14,501 bases of DNA from Pseudomonadota bacterium (GTDB lineage: Bacteria; Pseudomonadota; Alphaproteobacteria; Rhizobiales; Tepidamorphaceae): assembly GCA_023458595.1 (NCBI GenBank), contig JAEWYT010000063.1, positions 1 to 14,501 on the forward strand, in the 5' to 3' direction. Each line of letters opens with the position of its first letter. Position 1 is the stretch's first letter. Positions 1-7,210 of the stretch are shown here, piece after piece. The notes beneath the pieces were generated by a model. It saw nothing but the letters and a program-made list of their open reading frames with translations. It was not told the origin of the DNA and did not search any database. Both the position numbers and the translations under genes were made by a program.

Positions 1-68
1 CGCCCCCGGGGCGTTGGGGCGGGGGGGCGGCCACCCAGTCTAGATCGTCCGGCGAGAAAGCGGAACGC

Positions 69-1154
69 TCACTTGAACTGCGTGCTGATGTCGGTGATCG
101 GCTGCTGCCAGTCCGGATCGATGTACATGATCTTGTCGCCGGCCGCCTTCAGCGCGGACTCGAGATCGACGCTCCGCAGGGTCTGGTCGTCGTAGGTCTT
201 CACCGTCCAGACGAGCGCCTGCAGGTCGGACGCCGCCGTCCACTGCGTGTAGTCCGGGGCAGGCTTGCCGTCGTCCTCGCCGCGCACGGCGCCCTTGGGG
301 ATGTCGAAGTTGTTCAGGATGTGGAAGGCCTGAAGCACCGCGTCGCGGCCGGTATCGACGGGCATCGCCGACTGCGAGAAGGCGACGGCGCGCACGAAAC
401 GCGACGGAGGCGTGAAGTCGCCCGGCAGGCCGTGCATGCCCGAGCCCTGCCCGAACGACGACACCTTGAGTTCGCTGAGCGTGGCCGGCGGCGCGTTGGT
501 GACCGTCAGGTTCACGTAGTTCGACAGATTGGTCATGTGCCAGTCGAAGGTCGGGGCGTTGGTGACGACGCCGAGCGGATTGTCGTGGATCTTGAGGCTG
601 CCGCCGACCGGCTCGATGACGACAGATTTGCCGGTCCTGTCGTGAACGACGTAGTGCACCGGCGCCGGGCCGCCGAGTTCCTCGACGACCGTCGGCGCCA
701 GCACCACGTCGGCGTAGTGGGCCTTCACCTCGTCGATGGAGGAGAAGTTGGCGAGCAGCCAGAGCCCGTACTGCTGCGGCGCGAGCGCCCTGCCCCGGTT
801 TTCGGGAACGAGGTCCGGATAGCTGGCGTAGCCGGGGAAATAAAAGAGGCCGACATAGAGGCCGCCCTCGTTGATCCCGTCCACTATGACGAGCTGGTCG
901 AGCGCCGACATGCCGACGATGCCGTACTTGGTCTTGAAGGTCACTCCGTCCGCACCGTCCGGCAACTCGCCGGTAACCTCGGTGCCCGCCGGCACGACGG
1001 TCACCTTCGGGGCGAGGTCCATCCCGAATTCCAGCGTCCGCGCGGCGACGACGGTTCCGTCCTCGGCCGTGAGCTGGATGCCGGTGCAGGCGTTGGCGGC
1101 GGGCGCGAAGGCGAGCGATCCGGCCAACAGAATGGCTGTCAGGCGACGTAGCAT
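69..1154 (-). CDS. Secreted choloylglycine hydrolase / penicillin V acylase family protein (linear amide C-N hydrolase)
   Basis: The 361-residue protein begins with a signal peptide (residues 1-22; twin Arg at 3-4, hydrophobic core, A-N-A before the cut). Cleavage would expose Cys23 as the N-terminal residue, as required for an Ntn hydrolase nucleophile; the new N-terminus CTGIQL and the downstream R-T-L-E-F-G are typical of the family. A later N-P-L-G-V-x-T-N-A-P segment with F-D-W-H matches the conserved oxyanion/active-site Asn region. Family members cleave amide bonds in conjugated bile salts, penicillin V or N-acyl homoserine lactones; the substrate here cannot be chosen, and an environmental alphaproteobacterium may favour acyl-homoserine lactones or other N-acyl amides. 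The Asp usual in Gram-positive enzymes (RTxD) is Glu here, which I recall in Gram-negative members. An AGGAG sits seven bases before the ATG (1161-1165, minus strand). Periplasmic location is inferred. The family call is firm. Confidence 0.88.
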   Translation of the reverse strand: MLRRLTAILLAGSLAFAPAANACTGIQLTAEDGTVVAARTLEFGMDLAPKVTVVPAGTEVTGELPDGADGVTFKTKYGIVGMSALDQLVIVDGINEGGLYVGLFYFPGYASYPDLVPENRGRALAPQQYGLWLLANFSSIDEVKAHYADVVLAPTVVEELGGPAPVHYVVHDRTGKSVVIEPVGGSLKIHDNPLGVVTNAPTFDWHMTNLSNYVNLTVTNAPPATLSELKVSSFGQGSGMHGLPGDFTPPSRFVRAVAFSQSAMPVDTGRDAVLQAFHILNNFDIPKGAVRGEDDGKPAPDYTQWTAASDLQALVWTVKTYDDQTLRSVDLESALKAAGDKIMYIDPDWQQPITDISTQFK

Positions 1155-1464
1155 TTCGTACTCCTGGTTGGGCGATTGCGCCGTCCGGATCGGCGGCGGA
1201 CTGACGGGATTTTTCCGGTGCCGTCGACAGTCGCATGCCAGGCGCGAAGAATGCTCTTCACGGAAAGCTATAATTTAAGCGACGTGGTTCATGCGCGCTT
1301 CGGAACCGCAACCCCCGCGGCCTGGATGGCGTGGCCCGCGGACCGTCCTTCCGCCGGTGTCCACACCGTGCCGCCCCAAAGACGACGGGCGCCATTGCAT
1401 TCCGGCCGCAGCCGGTGTCATCTACCCGCTCCCCCGATTCACCCGGACATGGGGCGAGGTTCGG
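1155..1464. promoter_or_regulatory. Divergent intergenic region between the Ntn hydrolase and a membrane protein gene
   Basis: About 310 bases lie between the two divergent start codons. The hydrolase ribosome binding site is at 1161-1165 (minus strand) and that of the membrane protein near 1452-1459 (GGGCGAGG). The only AT-rich patch is around 1265-1280 and contains a perfect TATAAT at 1269-1274, but I see no convincing -35 partner on the plus strand. An open frame runs through 1291-1464, but its predicted product is rich in Arg, Pro and Gly and has no protein-like pattern, so I treat it as non-coding. No terminator, RNA gene or repeat is evident. Confidence 0.4.
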
Positions 1465-2451
1465 ATGCTCTGGGATTTTTCTGTCGGAACGACGATCGCG
1501 GCGCTCCTGCGCACGTGGCCCTTCATCGTCGCGCGCATGGTCGTCTATTCGGCGATTGCGCTCGGCTATCTGTTCTTCACGGGCGTCGGCGCGACGGTCG
1601 GCTGGGGCATCGGCGCCTTCGGCGACGACGGCTTTCAGGGCGGCGCCACCTTCGTCGGCGGCCTCGTCGGCTTCGGGGCGGTATCGGCCTTCCTCTACCT
1701 GATCCGCGAATGGCTCCTCTACATGCTGAAGGCCGCGCACATCGCCGTTCTGGTCGAGGTGCTCGACGGCCGGCCGCTTCCCGAGGGCATGACGCAGATC
1801 GGCCACGCCCAGTCCGTGGTCAGGGAGCGCTTCGCCGAGGCCAACGTCCTGTTCGTCATCGACCAGTTGGTGAAGGGCGTCGTCCGCGTGGTGACGGGCA
1901 TCGTCGATTTCGTCGCCAACATCCTGCCGATCCCCGGTCTCGACGCACTGGCGAAGTTCGCGCGTGCGGTCGTCCGGGTGGCGGTCGGCTTCGTCGACGA
2001 GGTGATCCTCGCCTACAACATCCGCCTCAACTCGCGGAACCCGTACGCCACCGCTCAGGACGCGCTGGTGCTGTATGCCCAGAACGCCGCCTGGATCCTC
2101 AAGAACGCGGTGTGGCTCGCCCTGATCGTCTGGGGCCTCGCCTTCGTCCTGTTCCTGCTCTTCCTCGCGCCTGCCGCGGCGATCGTCTACTTCCTGCCCG
2201 GCACGGTCTCGAACTTCGGCTTCGTCTTCGCCATCGTCTTCGCGCTCTGCCTGAAGGCGGCGATACTCGAGCCCTTCGCCATCGCCTCGCTGATGCAGGT
2301 CTATTTCCGCGCCATCGACGGCCAGACCCCGCGCGAGGACTGGCGCGCGCATCTGGCCGAGGTCTCCGGCCAGTTCCGCGATCTCGGCGAGAAGGCGCGC
2401 GACTATGTCGGCGCGTCCTCCTTCGGCCGCGCGGCGGGGCCGCCGGCCTGA
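1465..2451 (+). CDS. Multi-pass membrane protein of unknown function
   Basis: I do not recognise a named family. From the ATG at 1465 the protein has 328 residues. Hydrophobic segments lie near residues 21-50 (Gly-rich end, GVGATVGWGIG), 61-82, 217-243 and 251-275, giving probably four or more membrane passes. A middle domain (about 95-200) is amphipathic, with I-L-P-I-P-G near 153 and a conserved-looking E-V-I-L-A-Y near 179. The C-terminal 50 residues are polar and probably soluble. The frame is open from 1291, but the start at 1465 is preferred: it has a GGGCGAGG ribosome site just upstream, and the protein pattern (hydrophobic, Val/Ile/Phe-rich) begins there. I recall similar uncharacterised proteins in other Hyphomicrobiales. 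It ends 16 bases before the convergent epimerase gene. That it is a real protein is firm; its function is unknown. Confidence 0.78.
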   Translation: MLWDFSVGTTIAALLRTWPFIVARMVVYSAIALGYLFFTGVGATVGWGIGAFGDDGFQGGATFVGGLVGFGAVSAFLYLIREWLLYMLKAAHIAVLVEVLDGRPLPEGMTQIGHAQSVVRERFAEANVLFVIDQLVKGVVRVVTGIVDFVANILPIPGLDALAKFARAVVRVAVGFVDEVILAYNIRLNSRNPYATAQDALVLYAQNAAWILKNAVWLALIVWGLAFVLFLLFLAPAAAIVYFLPGTVSNFGFVFAIVFALCLKAAILEPFAIASLMQVYFRAIDGQTPREDWRAHLAEVSGQFRDLGEKARDYVGASSFGRAAGPPA

Positions 2452-2467
2452 GGATCACGCGGCAGGA

Positions 2468-3469
2468 TCACACCGTCGCAAGCCGCGTCGCGGCGGGCTG
2501 CGTCGGGCGCGTGTCCATGCCGAGCGCCTCGAGGCTGTCCCTGACCGCCCGTTCGAAGGACGTCGAGGGTATGTCGCCGAGGGCCATCTCGAGCTTCGCC
2601 CCGTCGAGCCGGTGCGGCACGTGCCAGAGATAGGCGAGCTCGGAAAGCTCCCTCCACGTGCGCACGAACGGGGACGCGAGCCGGATGATCCGCCACGGCA
2701 TCCCGCCGACCGAGAGCCGCCTGCCGAGCGCCGATTCCATCGCCGCGGCCAGTTCGGCACCGGTCACCGTATGCCCGGCGAAGTGGAAGGTCTCGAAGCC
2801 GCCGAATTCGTGGCGCTGTCGCGCCAGCGCCTCGAAGGCCGCCGCGAGGTCAGGCAGATAGGCCCAGGCGTGCGGCAGGTTGAGCGGCCCCGGATAGGTC
2901 ATCTTGCCGCGATCCGCCCCTTCCGCGATCACCTGGTCGAACCAGCTTCCGCGCCCGTCGCCGCCGTAGTAGTCGCCCGCCCGCAGCACGATGGTGCGCA
3001 CGCCGTGAAGGTCCGCGGCCTCGCGCAGCCGTCGCTCCGCCTCCACCCGGATCACGCCCTTGCGCGTCGAGGGGCGCTGCGGCGTCGTCTCGCCGATCGT
3101 GTCGGGCAGCGGCCAGCCGTAGTTGTAGATGTTGCCGGGGAACAGATGCACCGCCCCGCTGGTCCGCGCGGCCGCGATCACCGCCTCCGCGATCTCGAAG
3201 ACGTCCGGGTCCCATTCGGGAAAGGGCGGGTTGGTCGCGTTGACGATGACATCCGCTCCGTCCGCCGCCGCGATCAGGTCGTGCCGCGAGCGCGCGTCGC
3301 CCGACACGATTTCGATATCGCCGGGGAAGCTCGTCACGTTTGCAGAGCGCTGCAATGCCCGCACTTTCCAGCCGCGGTGCGCGAATTCCTGCGTGAGCAC
3401 CCTGCCCAACCGGCCGCGCGCGCCCAATATCAGGGCCGTCGGCCGACCCGTAAGGCTTTGCGTCGTCAT
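2468..3469 (-). CDS. NAD(P)-binding epimerase/dehydratase-like protein (atypical extended SDR)
   Basis: The 333-residue protein has an N-terminal Rossmann fold with the glycine motif GARGRLG (residues 16-22), an acidic turn after the second strand, and V-N-A-T-N (76-80) where extended SDR proteins contact the cofactor. The middle part (P-G-N-I-Y-N-Y-G, 111-118) and a substrate-domain-like C-terminus resemble NAD-dependent epimerase/dehydratase proteins. The usual catalytic Tyr-x-x-x-Lys is not seen: the aligned place reads K137-G-V-I-R141, followed by the usual E-A-E helix. It may therefore be a redox-inactive NAD sensor, an NmrA-like regulator, or an enzyme with altered chemistry. An AAGAGGAG ribosome site precedes the ATG. 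It is transcribed divergently from the LysR gene at 3611, the classic layout of a LysR regulator and its target. Cytoplasmic. The fold call is firm, the substrate unknown. Confidence 0.8.
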   Translation of the reverse strand: MTTQSLTGRPTALILGARGRLGRVLTQEFAHRGWKVRALQRSANVTSFPGDIEIVSGDARSRHDLIAAADGADVIVNATNPPFPEWDPDVFEIAEAVIAAARTSGAVHLFPGNIYNYGWPLPDTIGETTPQRPSTRKGVIRVEAERRLREAADLHGVRTIVLRAGDYYGGDGRGSWFDQVIAEGADRGKMTYPGPLNLPHAWAYLPDLAAAFEALARQRHEFGGFETFHFAGHTVTGAELAAAMESALGRRLSVGGMPWRIIRLASPFVRTWRELSELAYLWHVPHRLDGAKLEMALGDIPSTSFERAVRDSLEALGMDTRPTQPAATRLATV

Positions 3470-3610
3470 TTCCCGCTCCTCTTGCCGTCCTTTTGCCCGC
3501 CAGGAGCCACAGATGGTGCCCCCGAACCGGTATGAACATCGGCCAGAGTTGACATCCCGCTATACAAAAATGAATGGTTGCGGAAAAATGCCCCGATACG
3601 AAGGAGTTGC
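3470..3610. promoter_or_regulatory. Divergent promoter/operator region, LysR gene and epimerase-like gene
   Basis: This 141-base gap separates two divergent start codons and should hold both promoters and the LysR operator. It is more AT-rich than its surroundings between about 3530 and 3590. A TTGACA hexamer lies at 3549-3554 on the plus strand and TATACA at 3561-3566, but the six-base spacing is too short for them to form one promoter. A strong AAGGAG ribosome site at 3601-3606 sets the LysR start. I could not fix a specific T-N11-A operator. Confidence 0.4.
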
Positions 3611-4504
3611 ATGCCGGTGCGCGATCTGGACTGGAGCCTGATCCCGTCCTTCCTGGCGACCGCGGAGGCCGGAAGCCTCTCGGGCGCGGCCCGCACGCTC
3701 GGCATCAGCCAGCCGACGGTCGGCCGCCACATCGCCGATCTCGAGGGCGCCCTCGGCGTGCGGCTGTTCGACCGCACCTCGTCCGGTCTGCGCATCACCG
3801 AGGTCGGGCTGTCGCTCGTCGAGAACGCTCAGGCGATGCGCGAGCGGGCGGAGGGCCTGCGCCGTCTCGCCGAGGGCAAGGCCGAGGCGATCGAGGGCTC
3901 CGTGCGTCTGGCCGCCAGCGAGATGGTGGCGGTCTACCTGCTGCCCGACATCCTGGCCGACCTGCACAGGGAGGAACCGCGCATCAAGATCGACGTCGTC
4001 GCCAGCATGACGCCGGAAAACCTGCTCCTGCGCGAGGCCGACATCGCGCTGCGCATGTTCCGGCCCGAGCAGAACGACGTCATCACGCGCCACGTCAACG
4101 ACGTCGGCATCGGCATGTTCGCCCATCCCGACTACGTCGCCCGGCGCGGGCTGCCGACGACGATTTCGGACCTCTCCGGCCATTCGCTGATCGGCTTCGA
4201 CCGGATCGACGTCATCGTGCGCGGCTTCCGCCGCATCGGCGTCGAGGTCGACCGCGACTTCTTCACCTATCGCTGCGACTCGCAGTCCGCCGGCTGGGAG
4301 ATGGCCAAGGCCGGTTTCGGCATCGGCTTCGGCCCGGTCTATCTCGGTCGTCGCGACGGTCTCGTGCACATTCTGCCGGACCTCAGGCACGAGACGCTGG
4401 AACTGCCGATCTGGCTCACCGCCCACCGTGATCTGCGCCATTCCCGCCGCATCCGCTTCGTCTACGATTTCCTCGCCGAGCGCCTGTCCGCTCTCGAACT
4501 CTGA
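3611..4504 (+). CDS. LysR-family transcriptional regulator
   Basis: The 297-residue protein has the usual LysR length. Its N-terminal winged helix-turn-helix (about residues 6-66) has the family pattern: F-L-A-T-A-E-A-G-S-L-S-G-A-A-R-T-L, then I-S-Q-P-T-V-G-R-H-I, then L-E-G-A-L-G-V-R-L-F-D-R-T. A linker helix and a two-lobed periplasmic-binding-like effector domain follow, ending with the G-F-G-I-G-F-G-P stretch common in these regulators. An upstream ATG at 3578 is in frame, but the start at 3611 is chosen because AAGGAG lies directly before it and the LysR homology begins a few residues later. It probably controls the divergent epimerase-like gene and perhaps the short-chain dehydrogenase starting 10 bases downstream. 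The effector is unknown. Confidence 0.93.
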   Translation: MPVRDLDWSLIPSFLATAEAGSLSGAARTLGISQPTVGRHIADLEGALGVRLFDRTSSGLRITEVGLSLVENAQAMRERAEGLRRLAEGKAEAIEGSVRLAASEMVAVYLLPDILADLHREEPRIKIDVVASMTPENLLLREADIALRMFRPEQNDVITRHVNDVGIGMFAHPDYVARRGLPTTISDLSGHSLIGFDRIDVIVRGFRRIGVEVDRDFFTYRCDSQSAGWEMAKAGFGIGFGPVYLGRRDGLVHILPDLRHETLELPIWLTAHRDLRHSRRIRFVYDFLAERLSALEL

Positions 4505-4514
4505 GGCGCTCCCC

Positions 4515-5357
4515 GTGACATCCCGTTCCATCCTGATCACCGGCTGCTCGAGCGGCATCGGCGCCCATTGCGCGGAGCGGCTGCGCGAGGCCGGCTGGCG
4601 CGTCTTCCCCGCCGCCCGCAAGCAAGCCGACGTCGAGAGGCTGACAAGAGCCGGCTTCGGGGCCGTCAGGCTCGACTACGCGGACGAGACCTCGATCCAT
4701 GCGGCCGTCGACACGGTCCTCGCTGCCACCGGGGGCACGCTCGACGCCCTCTTCAACAACGGCGCCTACGCCCAGGCCGGCACCGTCGAGGACCTGCCGA
4801 CCGAGGCGCTGCGCGCCGAGTTCGAGGCGAATTTCTTCGGCTGGCACACGCTGACCCGCCGTCTCGTCCCGGTGATGCGGGCGCAGGGCCACGGCCGCAT
4901 CATCCAGTGCTCCTCGGTGCTCGGCTACGTCCCGATGAAGTATCGCGGCGCCTACATAGCCTCGAAATTCGCGCTCGAGGGCCTGAGCGAGGCCATGGCG
5001 CTGGAACTGCGCGGCACGGGCATCCATGTCAGCCTGATCGAGCCCGGCCCGATCGAGAGCCGCTTCGAACAGAACGCGCTCGCAGTCTTCCTCCGCACGA
5101 TCGACATCGACGGCTCGCCCCACCGCGAGGCCTACAGGACCCGCATCGCTCGCATGGAACGGGGCGGATCGACGTCGCGTTTCAAGCTCGGGCCGGAAAG
5201 CGTCTACGTGAAGCTCGTGCACGCGCTCGAAAGCCGGAATCCCCGGCCGCGCTACCGGGTGACCGTGCAAGCCAGGGCCGCCTGGTTCCTGCGCCGCGCA
5301 TTGCCGACGCGAGCGCTGCACGCGTTCCTCGCCCGCATGTCGGACGCGGAAAGGTGA
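4515..5357 (+). CDS. Short-chain dehydrogenase/reductase (classical SDR)
   Basis: From the GTG at 4515 the protein has 280 residues. The cofactor motif is T9-G-C-S-S-G14-I-G16, followed by N81-N-G-A where N-N-A-G is usual. The catalytic set is present: Ser133/134 (Q-C-S-S), Tyr147-x-x-x-Lys151 (Y-I-A-S-K), and Asn106 in E-A-N-F-F-G. Family members interconvert alcohols and ketones with NAD(P)H; the Arg at the end of the second strand (A-A-R-K, 33-36) suggests preference for NADP. The Pro-Gly-Pro-I motif after the fourth-strand region and a longer, Arg-rich C-terminus resemble the SDR subgroup acting on larger hydrophobic substrates, but the substrate cannot be stated. The frame is open upstream into the LysR gene (from 4428); the GTG start avoids that overlap and places the Rossmann strand at the N-terminus. 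It lies 10 bases after the LysR stop, so cotranscription is likely. Confidence 0.9.
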   Translation: MTSRSILITGCSSGIGAHCAERLREAGWRVFPAARKQADVERLTRAGFGAVRLDYADETSIHAAVDTVLAATGGTLDALFNNGAYAQAGTVEDLPTEALRAEFEANFFGWHTLTRRLVPVMRAQGHGRIIQCSSVLGYVPMKYRGAYIASKFALEGLSEAMALELRGTGIHVSLIEPGPIESRFEQNALAVFLRTIDIDGSPHREAYRTRIARMERGGSTSRFKLGPESVYVKLVHALESRNPRPRYRVTVQARAAWFLRRALPTRALHAFLARMSDAER

Positions 5358-5454
5358 GGAGCCCGCGACCGGCGCCATTCCTCGGTGCCCGAAGCGGCGA
5401 TCTTTGCTATGAACTGACGACGCCGGCGCAACGGCCGGCGGGAAAGAACTCGAG

Positions 5455-5652
5455 ATGTCGGACGTTTTCTCAACCTACGTCGTGCCCGCCGCCATCGTGG
5501 CAGTCGCGGTCGTGCTGCTTTTCGGCCTGTGGAACATGATGCGCGGCGGCAGCCCCGACCTGTCGCAGAAGCTGATGCGTTGGCGCGTCGGCCTGCAGTT
5601 TCTGGCGATTTGCATCATCATGGTCACCGTCTGGCTGATGGGCCGCGGCTGA
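5455..5652 (+). CDS. HIG1-like twin transmembrane small protein
   Basis: The 65-residue protein has two hydrophobic helices (about residues 9-27 and 45-62) joined by a short loop containing M-M-R-G-G and a basic stretch ending K-L-M-R-W-R, so both ends are probably on the same side of the inner membrane. Size, layout and the Q-K-L-M-R-W-R-V-G-x-Q segment match the HIG1-domain (hypoxia-induced protein) family, whose mitochondrial members bind cytochrome oxidase supercomplexes. In Hyphomicrobiales such a gene is often found directly before the cobalamin adenosyltransferase, as here: that gene starts 10 bases downstream, with its ribosome site (GAGGAGCGG) beginning within this gene's stop codon. 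The ribosome site of this gene is weak (GGGAAAGAA, 5440-5448). A role in respiratory complex assembly is inferred from the family only. Confidence 0.82.
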   Translation: MSDVFSTYVVPAAIVAVAVVLLFGLWNMMRGGSPDLSQKLMRWRVGLQFLAICIIMVTVWLMGRG

Positions 5653-5662
5653 GGAGCGGATC

Positions 5663-6250
5663 ATGGTCATCCTGAACAAGATCTACACGAAGACCGGAGA
5701 CGCGGGCACGACGGCCCTGTCGACGGGAGAGCGACGGGCGAAGCACGACCTGCGCGTCAGCGCCTACGGCACGGTCGACGAGACCAACGCGACCATCGGC
5801 ATCGTGCGTCTCCACACCGGCGCCGACCCGGAACTCGCCGAACTCGACGCCATGCTGGGCCGGATCCAGAACGACCTGTTCGATCTCGGTGCCGATCTGT
5901 GCACCCCCGACACGGGCGAGAAGCTCGAATGGGAGCCGCTGCGCATCGTCGAAGCCCAGGTGGCCCGGATCGAGAAGGAGATCGACAGCCTCAACGCGGG
6001 TCTGAAGCCGCTGCGCTCCTTCGTGCTGCCCGGCGGCACGCCCGCGGCGGCCCACCTGCACGTCGCCCGCACCGTCTCGCGCCGCGCCGAGCGGCTGATC
6101 GTCGAGCTTTCCATGACCTCGGGCGAGAAGGTCGGCGAGGCGGCGCTGAAATACATCAACCGACTGTCGGACTTCCTGTTCGTCGCGAGCCGCTGGGCCA
6201 ACGGCAAGGGCAGCGAAGAGGTGCTGTGGGTGGCGGGGCAGAACCGCTGA
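5663..6250 (+). CDS. PduO-type ATP:cob(I)alamin / cob(I)yrinic acid a,c-diamide adenosyltransferase
   Basis: The 195-residue protein matches the PduO family in length and in all main motifs: the N-terminal ATP-binding Y-T-K-T-G-D-A-G-T-T (8-17), the V-D-E-T-N segment near 38-42, and the C-terminal F-V-L-P-G-G-T-x-A-A-x-x-H-x-A-R-T-V-x-R-R-A-E-R signature. It transfers the adenosyl group of ATP to Co(I) of the corrinoid, making coenzyme B12 for enzymes such as methylmalonyl-CoA mutase. It acts as a cytoplasmic trimer. The GAGGAGCGG upstream fixes the ATG. It is in a tight run between the twin-membrane protein and the rhomboid gene (37-base gap). No B12 riboswitch is seen upstream, which is usual for salvage-type copies. 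Confidence 0.95.
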   Translation: MVILNKIYTKTGDAGTTALSTGERRAKHDLRVSAYGTVDETNATIGIVRLHTGADPELAELDAMLGRIQNDLFDLGADLCTPDTGEKLEWEPLRIVEAQVARIEKEIDSLNAGLKPLRSFVLPGGTPAAAHLHVARTVSRRAERLIVELSMTSGEKVGEAALKYINRLSDFLFVASRWANGKGSEEVLWVAGQNR

Positions 6251-6287
6251 GGGACGGGCGGCGGAAGCGGACGACGGGGGCGAGGAC

Positions 6288-7007
6288 ATGTTCGTGCCGA
6301 TCAGCGACGACAATCCGCTGCGTCACCTGCCGTTCCAGTACGTCACGGTCTCGCTGATCGCCGTCAACGTCCTCGTCTATCTTTTCTTCGTCAGCGGTGT
6401 CTTCGCCGACGCGCTGGAAGCCGCAGCCTATTCCTTCGGCCTCGTCCCGGCGGTGTTCAACGACTTCAATGCGCTTCCCGCCGAATACGACGTGATCCCG
6501 GAGGGACTGACGCTGATCACCTATCAGTTCGTCCACGGGGGCTTCCTGCACCTCCTGTCCAACATGCTGTTCCTGTGGGTGTTCGGCGACAACGTCGAGG
6601 ACGCCATGGGTCATTTGCGTTTCCTCGTCTTCTACCTCCTGTGCGGCGTCGCGGCCGCGCTGATGCACGATTTCGCCCAGCCGCGGTCCGTCGCCCCCCT
6701 CGTCGGCGCCAGCGGGTCGGTGTCGGGCGTCATCGCCGCCTATCTGATGCTGCACCCCAAAGTGAAGGTGTGGGTGCTCGCGCTGTGGCGCATACCGCTG
6801 CGTCTTCCGGCCGCATGGGTGCTCGGATTCTGGGTCGCCCTGCAGGTATTCAGCGCCGTGACAGCCGGCGAGGGCGATCCCGTGGCGTGGTGGGCGCATA
6901 TCGGCGGCCTGGCGGCGGGCGCCGTGCTCGTGGTTTTCATGCGACGGCGCGGTGTTCCGCTGTTCGATCGCGGTCTCGTCGCATCCGCGCCGCCGGCGCG
7001 ACACTAG
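6288..7007 (+). CDS. Rhomboid family intramembrane serine protease
   Basis: The 239-residue protein has at least six hydrophobic segments, typical of a minimal six-helix bacterial rhomboid. The catalytic pair is visible: Ser142 in G-A-S-G (140-143), at the start of a helix with V-S-G-V-I-A-A-Y, and His204 in W-W-A-H-I-G-G. The oxyanion His/Asn pair is also present in H88-L-L-S-N92, after H83-G-G. An amphipathic loop between helices 1 and 2 (about 40-75) is the usual L1 loop. Rhomboids cleave transmembrane substrates within the inner membrane; the substrate is unknown. GGGGCGAGG precedes the ATG. It follows the adenosyltransferase by 37 bases and may be cotranscribed with it. The C-terminal 20 residues are basic and presumably cytoplasmic. 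Domain call and active site are firm. Confidence 0.94.
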   Translation: MFVPISDDNPLRHLPFQYVTVSLIAVNVLVYLFFVSGVFADALEAAAYSFGLVPAVFNDFNALPAEYDVIPEGLTLITYQFVHGGFLHLLSNMLFLWVFGDNVEDAMGHLRFLVFYLLCGVAAALMHDFAQPRSVAPLVGASGSVSGVIAAYLMLHPKVKVWVLALWRIPLRLPAAWVLGFWVALQVFSAVTAGEGDPVAWWAHIGGLAAGAVLVVFMRRRGVPLFDRGLVASAPPARH

Positions 7008-7035
7008 AGGTCGCGCCGAAGACGCATCCCCGGCG

Positions 7036-7210
7036 TTGACTCGGTATATCTGCGCAATTACCGTCCGCCGCGCTTTGGCCGGCCGGGCTCCGCCCGGCAG
7101 GCCGGCGCACGGATTTTCAGGTCCGTATTGGCCCTATCGGCAGGGAGCCGGCACAAGCCCGGTCCGCGGCCGGTCGTCTTTCCACATCCCCACCGAGGGA
7201 GTTGCGCTCA
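7036..7210 (+). promoter_or_regulatory. etfBA leader: TTGACT hexamer and a GC-rich hairpin
   Basis: The 203-base gap before etfB holds a TTGACT hexamer at 7036-7041, a possible -35 box, followed by AT-rich bases to about 7060; no clear -10 could be set. A strong stem follows: CCGGGC (7083-7088) with GCCCGG (7092-7097), extended outward to 7077 and 7103 with one G-A mismatch. No T-run follows, so it could be a weak terminator for the rhomboid gene, a leader structure of the etf transcript, or an incidental GC-rich palindrome. The etfB ribosome site is GAGGGA at 7195-7200. Confidence 0.4.

Noticed and set aside
1..68. G-run and C-run sequence at the window edge as a terminator or G-quadruplex
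   Set aside because: GC-rich with possible short pairings, but no clear stem plus T-run; too little sequence on the left to judge.
321..1151. Plus-strand open frame of 276 codons opposite the Ntn hydrolase
   Set aside because: Its product is Arg/Asp/Gly-rich with no domain pattern; the opposite strand encodes a clear secreted hydrolase. It is a high-GC shadow frame.
1269..1274. Perfect TATAAT as a promoter for the membrane protein gene
   Set aside because: No -35 element at the right distance, and it lies almost 200 bases from the start codon; kept only as a remark on the intergenic region.
1291..1464. 58-codon N-terminal extension of the membrane protein
   Set aside because: Composition is Arg/Pro-rich and unlike the rest; a ribosome site sits directly before the ATG at 1465, where the membrane-protein pattern starts.
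5358..5454. Search for a cobalamin riboswitch before the adenosyltransferase run
   Set aside because: The gap is under 100 bases and shows no B12-box-like segment; a B12 riboswitch would need about 200 bases.
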